Shown one piece after another: positions 17,791 to 25,348 of a DNA stretch of 64,000 nt; position 1 is the first letter of the stretch; every line of letters begins with the position of its first letter. The notes beneath the pieces are model-generated. The model saw only the letters and a list, made by a program, of their open reading frames with translations. It did no database searches and had not been told where the DNA came from. The stretch is from positions 1 through 64,000 of the forward strand of contig NZ_JALIFO010000006.1 in assembly GCF_022867805.1 (NCBI RefSeq), in the 5' to 3' direction. The position numbers were made by a program, and so were the translations under genes. This DNA comes from Cuneatibacter sp. NSJ-177 (GTDB lineage: Bacteria > Bacillota > Clostridia > Lachnospirales > Lachnospiraceae).

Positions 17791-17832
17791 GAACAGGGGG
17801 CGCTTATCCGAAATAGAAAGTTGGAAAAAGTC

Positions 17833-17861
17833 TTGACAACCCAAACATTCCGGCATATGAT
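17833..17861 (+). promoter_or_regulatory. promoter of the thrS T-box leader
   Basis: TTGACA at 17833-17838 and TATGAT at 17856-17861 with a 17-bp spacer, directly upstream of the T-box leader. Confidence 0.75.
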
Positions 17862-17874
17862 GGATACAACTTCA

Positions 17875-18118
17875 TTCCCCAAAACAGCGATGACGGAACG
17901 AGTACCCATTCCTCCATTGGACAGAGAGAGGAGACGTTTGCTGAAAGCCTCCTTGCAATGAAATGGCGAAAACCACTCCCGAGCTGCGGCAGGACGAACT
18001 GCCGCCGTATGCCTGCGTTAAAGGATCCGGTTTGTCAGAACCAAAGTGAAAAATCAAGGTGGGACCGTGCTGCGAGAGGAGCACCCTTGGATGGCGAGAG
18101 CTGTCCGAGGGTGTTTTT
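17875..18118 (+). promoter_or_regulatory. T-box riboswitch, threonine specific, controlling thrS
   Basis: The leader has the Stem I opening with GGAACGAGTA (about 17889-17898), a probable specifier codon ACC at 17972-17974 followed by ACTCCCGAGC, the T-box core AAGGTGGGACCG at 18056-18067, and a terminator (CACCCTTGG 18082-18090 with CCGAGGGTG 18105-18113, then five Ts). Uncharged tRNA-Thr would stabilise the antiterminator and allow thrS transcription. ACC as threonine codon agrees with the downstream gene. Confidence 0.93.
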
Positions 18119-18220
18119 GCGTGAAGAGTTTTTTCGCTACTCTGCCCTTTTTCGGCCGGAGTAGCGGAAATCGTGATAAAACAGATTGGAGCAATATAGA
18201 TAGAACAGGAGGAAAACAAA

Positions 18221-20122
18221 ATGAAAGTTACGCTAAAGAACGGAGAAATCCGGGAATTTGACTGCCCGATGACCGTGATCTCGATTGCCGGGGCGATCAG
18301 CGAAGGGCTGGCGCGCAATGTCTGCGCCGGTCTGCAAAACGGCGAGGTGGTGGATCTTCGCACAGTGATTGCAGAAGACTGTGAGCTGACGCTATTAACC
18401 TTTGACGATGAGGAGGGCCGCAGCGCATTCCGCCATACGGCGGCTCATATTCTGGCGCAGGCGGTGAAACGCCTGTATCCGGAGACCAAGCTTGCCATCG
18501 GCCCGTCCATCGCAGACGGCTTTTACTACGATTTCGACCGGCCGGAGCCTTTTACCCCGGAGGATCTGGAAGCCCTGGAAGCGGAGATGAAAAAGATTGT
18601 CAAAGAGAATTTAAAGCTGGAGCGCTTTACCCTGCCCAGGGCTGAAGCGATTGCTCTGATGAAAGAGAAGGATGAACCTTATAAGGTGGAACTGATCGAA
18701 GATCTTCCGGAGGATTCGGAGCTGAGCTTTTACCGCCAGGGCGAGTATGTAGATCTGTGCGCGGGACCGCATCTGATGACCACAAAGATGGTCAAGGCCT
18801 TTAAACTGACTTCCATCGCCGGGGCGTACTGGCGCGGAAATGAAAAGAATAAGATGCTGACCCGGATTTACGGCACCGCGTTCACCAAGGCTGCGGATCT
18901 GGAAGCTTATCTGACCCGGATGGAAGAAGCGAAAAAGAGGGATCACCGAAAATTGGGGAAAGAACTGGGGCTCTTTACTCTGATGGAGGAAGGGCCGGGA
19001 TTTCCGTTCTTTCTGCCGAAGGGCATGGTTTTAAAAAATACGCTGATCGATTACTGGCGAGAAATTCACACGCGGGAGAACTATGTGGAGATTTCAACGC
19101 CCATCATGTTGAACCGGACGCTCTGGGAGACCTCCGGCCACTGGGATCATTATAAGGAGAATATGTACACGACGGTGATTGATGAGACTGACTTTGCCAT
19201 CAAGCCGATGAACTGCCCCGGCGGGGTGCTGGTATATAAGTCTCAGCCTCACTCCTACCGGGATCTGCCGCTCCGGATGGGGGAACTGGGCCTGGTGCAC
19301 CGCCACGAGAAATCCGGCGCGCTCCACGGACTGATGCGGGTGCGCTGCTTCACGCAGGATGACGCTCATATTTTTATGACCCAGGAGCAGATCACGGATG
19401 AGATCAAGGGAATTGTCCGGCTGATCGATGAAGTCTACAGCCTGTTTGGGTTTAAGTATCATGTGGAGCTTTCCACCCGCCCGGAGAACAGCATGGGAAG
19501 CGATGAGGACTGGGAGATGGCCACCGACGGACTGCGGAAAGCCTTGGATGAGCTGAATCTGGACTATGCGGTCAACGAAGGGGACGGCGCGTTCTACGGT
19601 CCGAAGATTGACTTCCATCTGGAAGATTCCATCGGGAGAACCTGGCAGTGCGGCACGATCCAGCTGGATTTCCAGCTGCCGCTGCGGTTTGAGGTGGAAT
19701 ATACCGGGGCCGACGGGGAGAAGCACCGCCCGATCATGATTCACCGGGTGGTCTTCGGTTCGATCGAACGGTTTATCGGGATTCTGATCGAGCACTATGC
19801 CGGAAAATTCCCGGTATGGCTGTCTCCGGTACAGGCCAAGGTGCTGCCGATCTCAGAAAAATGCAGCGAGTACGCGAAGTCGGTCTACCAGACGATGCGA
19901 GGGCATGGCATCCGCTGCGAATATGACGACCGCCCGGAAAAGATCGGTTATAAAATCCGCGAGGCACAGATGGAAAAGGTGCCTTATATGGTGATTACCG
20001 GCGCAAAGGAGGCTGAGGAAGGCACCGTTGCGATCCGCTACCGCGATTCCGGCGAAAATGTGACCATGTCCCTGGACGCCTTCATTGCCAAGGTGCAGAA
20101 AGAGACGAGGAACAGGGAGTAA
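18221..20122 (+). CDS. thrS: threonyl-tRNA synthetase
   Basis: A 633-residue class II aminoacyl-tRNA synthetase of usual length. Domains in order: TGS (1-60), the editing domain with the HTAAHILAQAVKRL motif and CAGPHL, the catalytic core with MNCPGGVLVYKS, RMGELGLVHRHE and the C-terminal anticodon-binding domain (VWLSPVQAKVLPISEKC onward). ATG 18221 is preceded by AGGAGG. Regulated by the threonine T-box leader immediately upstream. It is a stand-alone transcription unit; the 186 bp after it contain GC-rich dyads but no clear T-run terminator. Confidence 0.97.
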   Translation: MKVTLKNGEIREFDCPMTVISIAGAISEGLARNVCAGLQNGEVVDLRTVIAEDCELTLLTFDDEEGRSAFRHTAAHILAQAVKRLYPETKLAIGPSIADGFYYDFDRPEPFTPEDLEALEAEMKKIVKENLKLERFTLPRAEAIALMKEKDEPYKVELIEDLPEDSELSFYRQGEYVDLCAGPHLMTTKMVKAFKLTSIAGAYWRGNEKNKMLTRIYGTAFTKAADLEAYLTRMEEAKKRDHRKLGKELGLFTLMEEGPGFPFFLPKGMVLKNTLIDYWREIHTRENYVEISTPIMLNRTLWETSGHWDHYKENMYTTVIDETDFAIKPMNCPGGVLVYKSQPHSYRDLPLRMGELGLVHRHEKSGALHGLMRVRCFTQDDAHIFMTQEQITDEIKGIVRLIDEVYSLFGFKYHVELSTRPENSMGSDEDWEMATDGLRKALDELNLDYAVNEGDGAFYGPKIDFHLEDSIGRTWQCGTIQLDFQLPLRFEVEYTGADGEKHRPIMIHRVVFGSIERFIGILIEHYAGKFPVWLSPVQAKVLPISEKCSEYAKSVYQTMRGHGIRCEYDDRPEKIGYKIREAQMEKVPYMVITGAKEAEEGTVAIRYRDSGENVTMSLDAFIAKVQKETRNRE

Positions 20123-20308
20123 AGAAACCGCGAGGAATACGTTCCAGCCAGCCGGGCCGGTTCGCCGCCGGCTCCGGAAACTTGGCGGGACGCAGGAAAA
20201 AGAGGATAGATTTGGAAAAACCGGAAACACTAGGGACAAATCCAACGTCCGAAATCCGCCGCGATTTTGGATAACGGCGAAATCTATATCAATGATGAGG
20301 GAGATTGT

Positions 20309-21073
20309 ATGAACAGCAAAACATTTTTTCATATGTCCTACGGCGTCTATGTGGTGACGGCCATGGATGGGGAGCGGCCCGCCGGCTGCGTGGCCAACAG
20401 CATTATGCAGATTACATCCTCACCGGCGACGGTGGCTGTCAGCATGAATCACGACAACTATACGAATTCTTGCATTGCCGGGAGCGGCAAATTTGCCTTC
20501 TCGATCCTGGCGGAAAATACGGACCCGGCCGTGATCGGAACATTCGGGTTTCATTCCGGCAAAGATATGGATAAGTTCGCCGGAAAAGAGTATGAGATCG
20601 TGGAGGGGGTTCCGGTGCTGAAAGAAGGCTGCGGCTATGTGGTGTGCCGGGTTATCGACCGGATGGAAACGGAAACCCATACCGTATTTTTGGGCCAGGT
20701 CGAGGCGGCCGAGAATCTGCCCTGTGATTCGCCGGCGATGACGTATTCCTACTACCACAATGTGGTGAAGGGAAAGAGCCCGAAGAATGCCCCGACCTAT
20801 GTGGCGGAGGAACCGGAAAAAAAGACCAAGAGCCGCTGGGTCTGCCAGGTCTGCGGCTATGTGTACGAAGGGGATGAGCTGCCGGAAGGCTACCAGTGCC
20901 CGGTATGCGGAGTGGGCCCGGAGCACTTTGAAAAAGAAGGGGCAGTCCCGGAGAAGAACCCGGCCAAATGGGTCTGCCAGGTCTGCGGCTATGTGTACGA
21001 AGGGGACGAGCTGCCGGAAGGCTACCAATGCCCGGTATGCGGGGTAGGCCCGGAGCACTTTGAGAAGCAGTAG
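20309..21073 (+). CDS. flavin reductase fused to two tandem rubredoxin domains
   Basis: A 254-residue redox protein. Residues 1-155 are a flavin reductase-like, FMN-binding domain (YGVYVVTAMDGERPAGCVANSI). Two rubredoxin domains follow, each with the two Cys pairs CQVCGYVYEG and CPVCGVGPEHFE; they are identical over 33 residues. High-molecular-weight rubredoxins of Clostridia and Moorella have this flavin plus rubredoxin order and pass electrons from NAD(P)H to flavodiiron proteins for oxygen or NO reduction, but normally have one rubredoxin. No flavodiiron gene is near. ATG 20309 has TGAGGGAGA before it; an in-frame ATG at 20267 lacks one. Confidence 0.9.
   Translation: MNSKTFFHMSYGVYVVTAMDGERPAGCVANSIMQITSSPATVAVSMNHDNYTNSCIAGSGKFAFSILAENTDPAVIGTFGFHSGKDMDKFAGKEYEIVEGVPVLKEGCGYVVCRVIDRMETETHTVFLGQVEAAENLPCDSPAMTYSYYHNVVKGKSPKNAPTYVAEEPEKKTKSRWVCQVCGYVYEGDELPEGYQCPVCGVGPEHFEKEGAVPEKNPAKWVCQVCGYVYEGDELPEGYQCPVCGVGPEHFEKQ
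20837..21067 (+). repeat. direct repeat of the rubredoxin coding unit
   Basis: Two 99-bp copies (20837-20935 and 20969-21067) differ at only six or so positions, all synonymous, giving identical 33-residue proteins. The linker between them is 11 residues. This indicates a recent tandem duplication or gene conversion. Confidence 0.9.
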
Positions 21074-21193
21074 ATTTCGGGAATCCGGACGTTGAGGCTG
21101 CAAAATCTTTGCCCATCCGACAAATATCGCAAATCCGGCCGGGAAATATCGAAAAAGGACTGGCGGAAACGAGAGAAATAGGTTAGAATAAGG

Positions 21194-21227
21194 AACAGGT
21201 GGTTTCTCAAGGGAATCCGCCTGTTTT
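21194..21227 (+). terminator. intrinsic terminator after the rubredoxin flavoprotein gene
   Basis: AACAGGTGG (21194-21202) pairs with CCGCCTGTT (21217-21225, one G-T pair), followed by a short T run to 21227. It lies 120 bp after the stop codon. Confidence 0.65.
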
Positions 21228-21239
21228 TACTGTCCAAAC

Positions 21240-21358
21240 GACTCTGAGTGGCATCGTTTTTCCTTCGGAAGACCGAACAATCCGGCGATACTGATGCCGG
21301 ACCCGGATAAAACACTGTAATTCGCTGTCGCCTGGCGGCTCAGCTTCGCTGGGTTTTT
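21240..21358 (+). promoter_or_regulatory. structured leader with a terminator just upstream of the MATE gene
   Basis: The sequence after 21240 contains several short dyads (for example TCCGGCGATACTGATGCCGGA around 21278-21300) and ends in a terminator hairpin, CTCAGC (21339-21344) with GCTGGG (21348-21353) and five Ts, only 26 bp before the TTG start. A terminator so close to a start codon suggests transcription attenuation, by a riboswitch or leader peptide. I recognise no known riboswitch class and no clear promoter. Confidence 0.4.
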
Positions 21359-21384
21359 CGTAAAAGCAAGGGGGAGAGATTGTT

Positions 21385-22749
21385 TTGGCAAAGAAAAGTT
21401 ATGAAATTGACATGTGCAGCGGACCACTGTTTGGGAAGATTCTGCGGTTTACCCTGCCTTTGATGCTGTCCGGCGTGCTCCAGCTTTTATTTAACGCGGC
21501 GGATATCGTGGTGGTGGGACAGTATGCAGGCAAACAGGCGCTGGCGGCGGTGGGTTCCACCAGTTCTCTGATCAATCTGCTGATCAACATTTTTATTGGT
21601 CTCTCGGTGGGGGCCTGCGTGCAGGTCGCGCGGTATTACGGGGCGAAATCAGACCGGGATATCAGCGAAACCGTGCACACGGCGATTACTTTGAGCCTGA
21701 TATGCGGCGTGTTCCTGGTGTTTTTCGGCTTCTTCCTGTCAAAGCCCCTGCTTTCCCTGATGGGAACGCCCGATGATGTGCTGGACATGGCCACACTTTA
21801 TATGCGGATTTATTTTGCCGGAATGCCGGTCATCATGCTTTACAATTTCGGCAGCGCGGTGCTCCGGGCGGTCGGCGACACCAAGCGGCCCCTGTATTTC
21901 CTGATGACCGCCGGTGTGGTCAACGTGGTATTGAATCTGTTTTTTGTAATCGTCTGCAAGATGGATGTGGACGGCGTGGCGCTGGCGACGGTTCTGGCGC
22001 AGTGCATCTCCGCCGGTTTGATTTTGCACAGCCTGATTCACACGGACAGCAGTTATCAGCTTCATCTGAAGGAGCTTAGGATCCATAAGACAAAATTTCT
22101 GGGAATCCTGCGCACCGGGCTTCCGGCAGGCGTCCAGGGAGCTTTGTTTGCCATCTCGAACGTGCTGATTCAGTCCTCGATCAATTCCTTTGGCTCTGTG
22201 GTGATGGCGGGGAATACCGCGGCTTCCAATATTGAAAGCTTTGTCTACACGGCAATGAATTCTTATCACCATGCGGCCCTAAGTTTTACCAGCCAGAATA
22301 TGGGCGCAAAAAAGTATGACCGGATGGGCCGGTCGCTTCTCATCTGCCTGGCCTCGGTGACAGTATTGGGTTTTGTGGCCGGAAATCTGGTTCTTTTAGG
22401 CGGAAATTTTCTGGTGGGAATCTATTCGCCTGATCCGGAGGTAATCTCTTACGGCGTCCTCCGGCTCCATGCTCTGATCCGCGTTTATTTTATCTGCGGA
22501 CTGATGGACACGATGGTCGGGTCGATCCGAGGCATGGGATTTTCCGTAATGCCCATGATTGTATCCACAATCGGAGCCTGCGGCCTGCGGATCCTGTGGA
22601 TTTATACGATCTTTGCGGCATATCCGACGCTGGAGATTTTGTATCTGTCGTACCCGGTATCCTGGATCGCGACAACATTGGTACACATGCTCTGCTATTT
22701 CTATGTGAGAAAAAAAGTGCTGCCGGCAAAAGCAGCATTGGGAGAGTGA
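21385..22749 (+). CDS. MATE family multidrug/sodium antiporter
   Basis: A 454-residue membrane protein with about twelve hydrophobic helices. It starts with the family pattern GPLFGKILRFTLPLMLSGVLQ and has AVGSTSSLINLL and, in the second half, a matching region from FLGILRTGLPAGVQG, reflecting the two MatE domains. It would export cationic compounds in exchange for Na+ or H+. The start is TTG 21385 after GGGGGAGAG. The gene ends 4 bp before azlC, so the two are probably co-transcribed. The preceding leader may attenuate it. Confidence 0.9.
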   Translation: MAKKSYEIDMCSGPLFGKILRFTLPLMLSGVLQLLFNAADIVVVGQYAGKQALAAVGSTSSLINLLINIFIGLSVGACVQVARYYGAKSDRDISETVHTAITLSLICGVFLVFFGFFLSKPLLSLMGTPDDVLDMATLYMRIYFAGMPVIMLYNFGSAVLRAVGDTKRPLYFLMTAGVVNVVLNLFFVIVCKMDVDGVALATVLAQCISAGLILHSLIHTDSSYQLHLKELRIHKTKFLGILRTGLPAGVQGALFAISNVLIQSSINSFGSVVMAGNTAASNIESFVYTAMNSYHHAALSFTSQNMGAKKYDRMGRSLLICLASVTVLGFVAGNLVLLGGNFLVGIYSPDPEVISYGVLRLHALIRVYFICGLMDTMVGSIRGMGFSVMPMIVSTIGACGLRILWIYTIFAAYPTLEILYLSYPVSWIATTLVHMLCYFYVRKKVLPAKAALGE

Positions 22750-22753
22750 CAAG

Positions 22754-23476
22754 ATGAAACGAAGGCTTAATCGAGAATTTCGGCAGGGACTCCGGGACGG
22801 CCTGCCGATCTGCCTGGGGTATCTATCGGTATCCTTTGCCTATGGAATGAAAGCAGTTCTGGCCGGGCTTCCGGTCTGGATCGTGACGGTAATCTCGCTG
22901 TCCAATTTGACCAGCGCCGGGCAGTTTGCCGGAACCAATTTGATTTTATCCGGGGGCTCGTATTTAGAAATCGGCCTGACGACCCTGATCATCAACCTGC
23001 GCTACCTTTTGATGTCTTTGTCCATGTCGCAGAAAGTGGAAGAAAAAATGACCTTTCGGCAGCGTCTGGCCGTCTCCTATGGGGTGACGGATGAGATCTT
23101 TGCCGTCTCCATGCAGCGGCCGCGGGAGCTCTCTGCCTGGTATATGGCGGGGCTGATCCTGACGCCGGTCATCGGCTGGACCAGCGGCACTTTCCTGGGA
23201 GGCGTTGCAACGTCGCTGCTTCCGGACACGCTTTCCAGCGCTCTTGGCATTGCGCTCTATGGGATGTTCATCGCGGTGATCGTGCCGCCGGCCAAAAAGA
23301 GCAAACCCGTGCTGTTTACGGTGCTTTTGGCTGTGTTTTTCAGCGTTTTGTTCCACTATGTGCCGTTTTTTGAAGTCCTGTCCGGGGGATGGGGGATCAT
23401 TGTGATCACAATCGTGGTCAGCGGAATTGCGGCGTTTTTGTTCCCGATTCAAGACGAGAAGAAGGAGGAAGCGTGA
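22754..23476 (+). CDS. azlC: AzlC family branched-chain amino acid exporter, large subunit
   Basis: A 240-residue membrane protein with about seven helices. The N-terminal FRQGLRDGLPICLGYLSVSFAYG is typical of AzlC, as is the NLRYLLMSLSMSQK region. AzlC and AzlD together export branched-chain amino acids. The stop TGA overlaps the azlD start ATG by one base, so the subunits are translationally coupled. It follows the MATE gene by 4 bp. Confidence 0.92.
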   Translation: MKRRLNREFRQGLRDGLPICLGYLSVSFAYGMKAVLAGLPVWIVTVISLSNLTSAGQFAGTNLILSGGSYLEIGLTTLIINLRYLLMSLSMSQKVEEKMTFRQRLAVSYGVTDEIFAVSMQRPRELSAWYMAGLILTPVIGWTSGTFLGGVATSLLPDTLSSALGIALYGMFIAVIVPPAKKSKPVLFTVLLAVFFSVLFHYVPFFEVLSGGWGIIVITIVVSGIAAFLFPIQDEKKEEA

Positions 23477-23793
23477 TGGAAGGCGAGATGCTTCGGGTGA
23501 TTGCAAGCGTCGGTGTGATGGCTGGGGTTACCTATCTGATCCGGATGCTTCCGATGGCAATCTTCCGGAAACGGATCGATAATGTGTATGTCAAATCCTT
23601 TTTAGCGTATGTTCCCTATGCGGTATTGGCGGCGATGACCTTCCCGGAAATTTTTGGCTCAACCGCATCCGCGGCCTCTGCAGTGGTCGGGACAGCGGCG
23701 GCCGTACTTTTGGCTTATTTTGGAAGAGGTCTGCTGACCGTGGCGCTGGGAGCCTCGGCAGCGGTTTTTCTTGTGCAAATCTTGGGTTTTTGA
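23476..23793 (+). CDS. azlD: AzlD family branched-chain amino acid exporter, small subunit
   Basis: A 105-residue protein with four hydrophobic segments, including YLIRMLPMAIFRKRID and FLAYVPYAVLAAMTFPEIF, the usual AzlD pattern. ATG 23476 overlaps the azlC stop; an upstream in-frame ATG at 23389 would lie inside azlC and is rejected. The purA promoter lies within and just after its final codons. Confidence 0.9.
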   Translation: MEGEMLRVIASVGVMAGVTYLIRMLPMAIFRKRIDNVYVKSFLAYVPYAVLAAMTFPEIFGSTASAASAVVGTAAAVLLAYFGRGLLTVALGASAAVFLVQILGF

Positions 23794-23803
23794 CAAAAAT
23801 TGC

Positions 23804-23832
23804 TTGATTTTCCCCACAAATTCGGATATAGT
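23804..23832 (+). promoter_or_regulatory. probable purA promoter
   Basis: TTGATT (23804-23809) and TATAGT (23827-23832) with a 17-bp spacer, 67 bp before the purA start. Confidence 0.55.
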
Positions 23833-23898
23833 ATGGATGGCGTTTTTTGCAGTTTCATGCAAACTGTGTAGGGAAATCGTAAGATTGGAGGATTATAA

Positions 23899-25173
23899 AT
23901 GGTAAGAGCGATTGTAGGTGCCAACTGGGGCGACGAAGGAAAGGGAAAAATTACGGATATGCTGGCGAAGGAATCCGATATCGTAATTCGTTTCCAAGGT
24001 GGAAGCAATGCCGGGCATACGATTATCAATGATTATGGACGATTTGCTCTTCACCTGCTGCCCTCCGGCGTTTTTTATGGACATATCACCAATGTGATTG
24101 GAAATGGCGTGGCGTTGAATATCCCGTACTTTGTCAATGAGATCTCCGAGCTGACCGCAAAAGGGGTTCCGGAGCCGAAGATTCTGGTTTCGGACCGGGC
24201 GCAGATCTTAATGCCCTACCATGTGCTGCTGGACCAGTACGAGGAGGAGCGTCTGGGGGGAAGATCCTTTGGCTCCACCAAGTCGGGGATTGCGCCGTTT
24301 TATTCTGATAAATATGCAAAGATCGGCATCCAGGTCAGCGAGCTTTTCAACACGAAGACGCTGCGGGAACGGGTGGAAAAGGTGTGTGAGCTGAAAAACG
24401 TGCTGTTTGAGCACCTGTATCACAAGCCGCCGATGGAATCGGACGCCCTGATGCAGACTCTTTTGGAATACCGGGATATGATTGCTCCGTATGTGTGCGA
24501 CACCTCCGCGTATCTGCACCAGGCGTTAAAAGAAGGGAAGAATATCCTGCTGGAAGGACAGCTGGGATCTTTAAAGGATCCGGACCATGGAATCTATCCG
24601 ATGGTGACATCCTCCTCCACTCTGGCGGCGTACGGCGCCATCGGAGCCGGGATTCCTCCCTATGAGATCACGAATATCACAACAGTTGTCAAAGCGTATT
24701 CCAGCGCGGTGGGCGGCGGCGCTTTTGTCAGCGAAATCTTCGGCGATGAGGCGGAGGAGCTGAGACGGCGCGGCGGCGACAAGGGAGAGTACGGCGCAAC
24801 CACCGGAAGACCCCGCCGGGTTGGCTGGTTTGACTGTGTGGCGAGCCGCTATGGCTGCCGGATCCAGGGCACCACGGAAGCGGTTTTGACCATCGTGGAT
24901 GCACTGGGATATCTGGATGAAATTCCAATCTGCGTCGGCTATGAGATCGACGGCCAGAGCGTGCAGGATTTCCCGGCCAGCGAGAAGCTGGACCGCGCGA
25001 AACCGGTCTGGAGAAAGCTTCCCGGCTGGAAAACGGATATCCGCGGGATCCGGAAATACGAAGATCTTCCGGAAGCCTGCCGGAACTATGTGGAGACCAT
25101 CGAAAAAGAAATCGGCGTTCGGATCAGTATGGTATCCAACGGTCCGGGACGGGATGATATTATTATGCGCTAA
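23899..25173 (+). CDS. purA: adenylosuccinate synthetase
   Basis: A 424-residue enzyme that joins aspartate to IMP with GTP, the first committed step to AMP. The N-terminal GANWGDEGKGKITDMLA P-loop, GGSNAGHT and the FGSTKSGIAPFYSDK region are intact, as are KAYSSAVGGGAF and the GATTGRPRRVGWFD motif. Length is normal. ATG 23899 is preceded by TTGGAGG. It stands alone between the azlD end and a strong terminator. With guaA at 6.8 kb, both branches from IMP are represented in this window. Confidence 0.96.
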   Translation: MVRAIVGANWGDEGKGKITDMLAKESDIVIRFQGGSNAGHTIINDYGRFALHLLPSGVFYGHITNVIGNGVALNIPYFVNEISELTAKGVPEPKILVSDRAQILMPYHVLLDQYEEERLGGRSFGSTKSGIAPFYSDKYAKIGIQVSELFNTKTLRERVEKVCELKNVLFEHLYHKPPMESDALMQTLLEYRDMIAPYVCDTSAYLHQALKEGKNILLEGQLGSLKDPDHGIYPMVTSSSTLAAYGAIGAGIPPYEITNITTVVKAYSSAVGGGAFVSEIFGDEAEELRRRGGDKGEYGATTGRPRRVGWFDCVASRYGCRIQGTTEAVLTIVDALGYLDEIPICVGYEIDGQSVQDFPASEKLDRAKPVWRKLPGWKTDIRGIRKYEDLPEACRNYVETIEKEIGVRISMVSNGPGRDDIIMR

Positions 25174-25185
25174 GGCATTTGGGTC

Positions 25186-25223
25186 AACCGGCGCGGCAGG
25201 TTTTTCTGCTGCGCCGGTTTTTT
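25186..25223 (+). terminator. intrinsic terminator of purA
   Basis: AACCGGCGC-GGCAG (25186-25199) pairs with CTGC-T-GCGCCGGTT (25206-25219) and is followed by a T run to 25223. Confidence 0.9.
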
Positions 25224-25348
25224 GCTGTCAAATTTCGATCACAGCAATTTCATTTTTTGTTTCGACTTTGTTTCGGATTTCACCTCAGCTTATTGACAAA
25301 TGCCTGGTAGGATAGAGCCAAGTTTAAGTTTGAAATGGAGGCGGAACA

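Noticed and set aside
23790-23832. TTGACA at 23790-23795 as -35 box of purA
   Set aside because: It is 31 bp from TATAGT; TTGATT at 23804 gives the proper 17-bp spacing.
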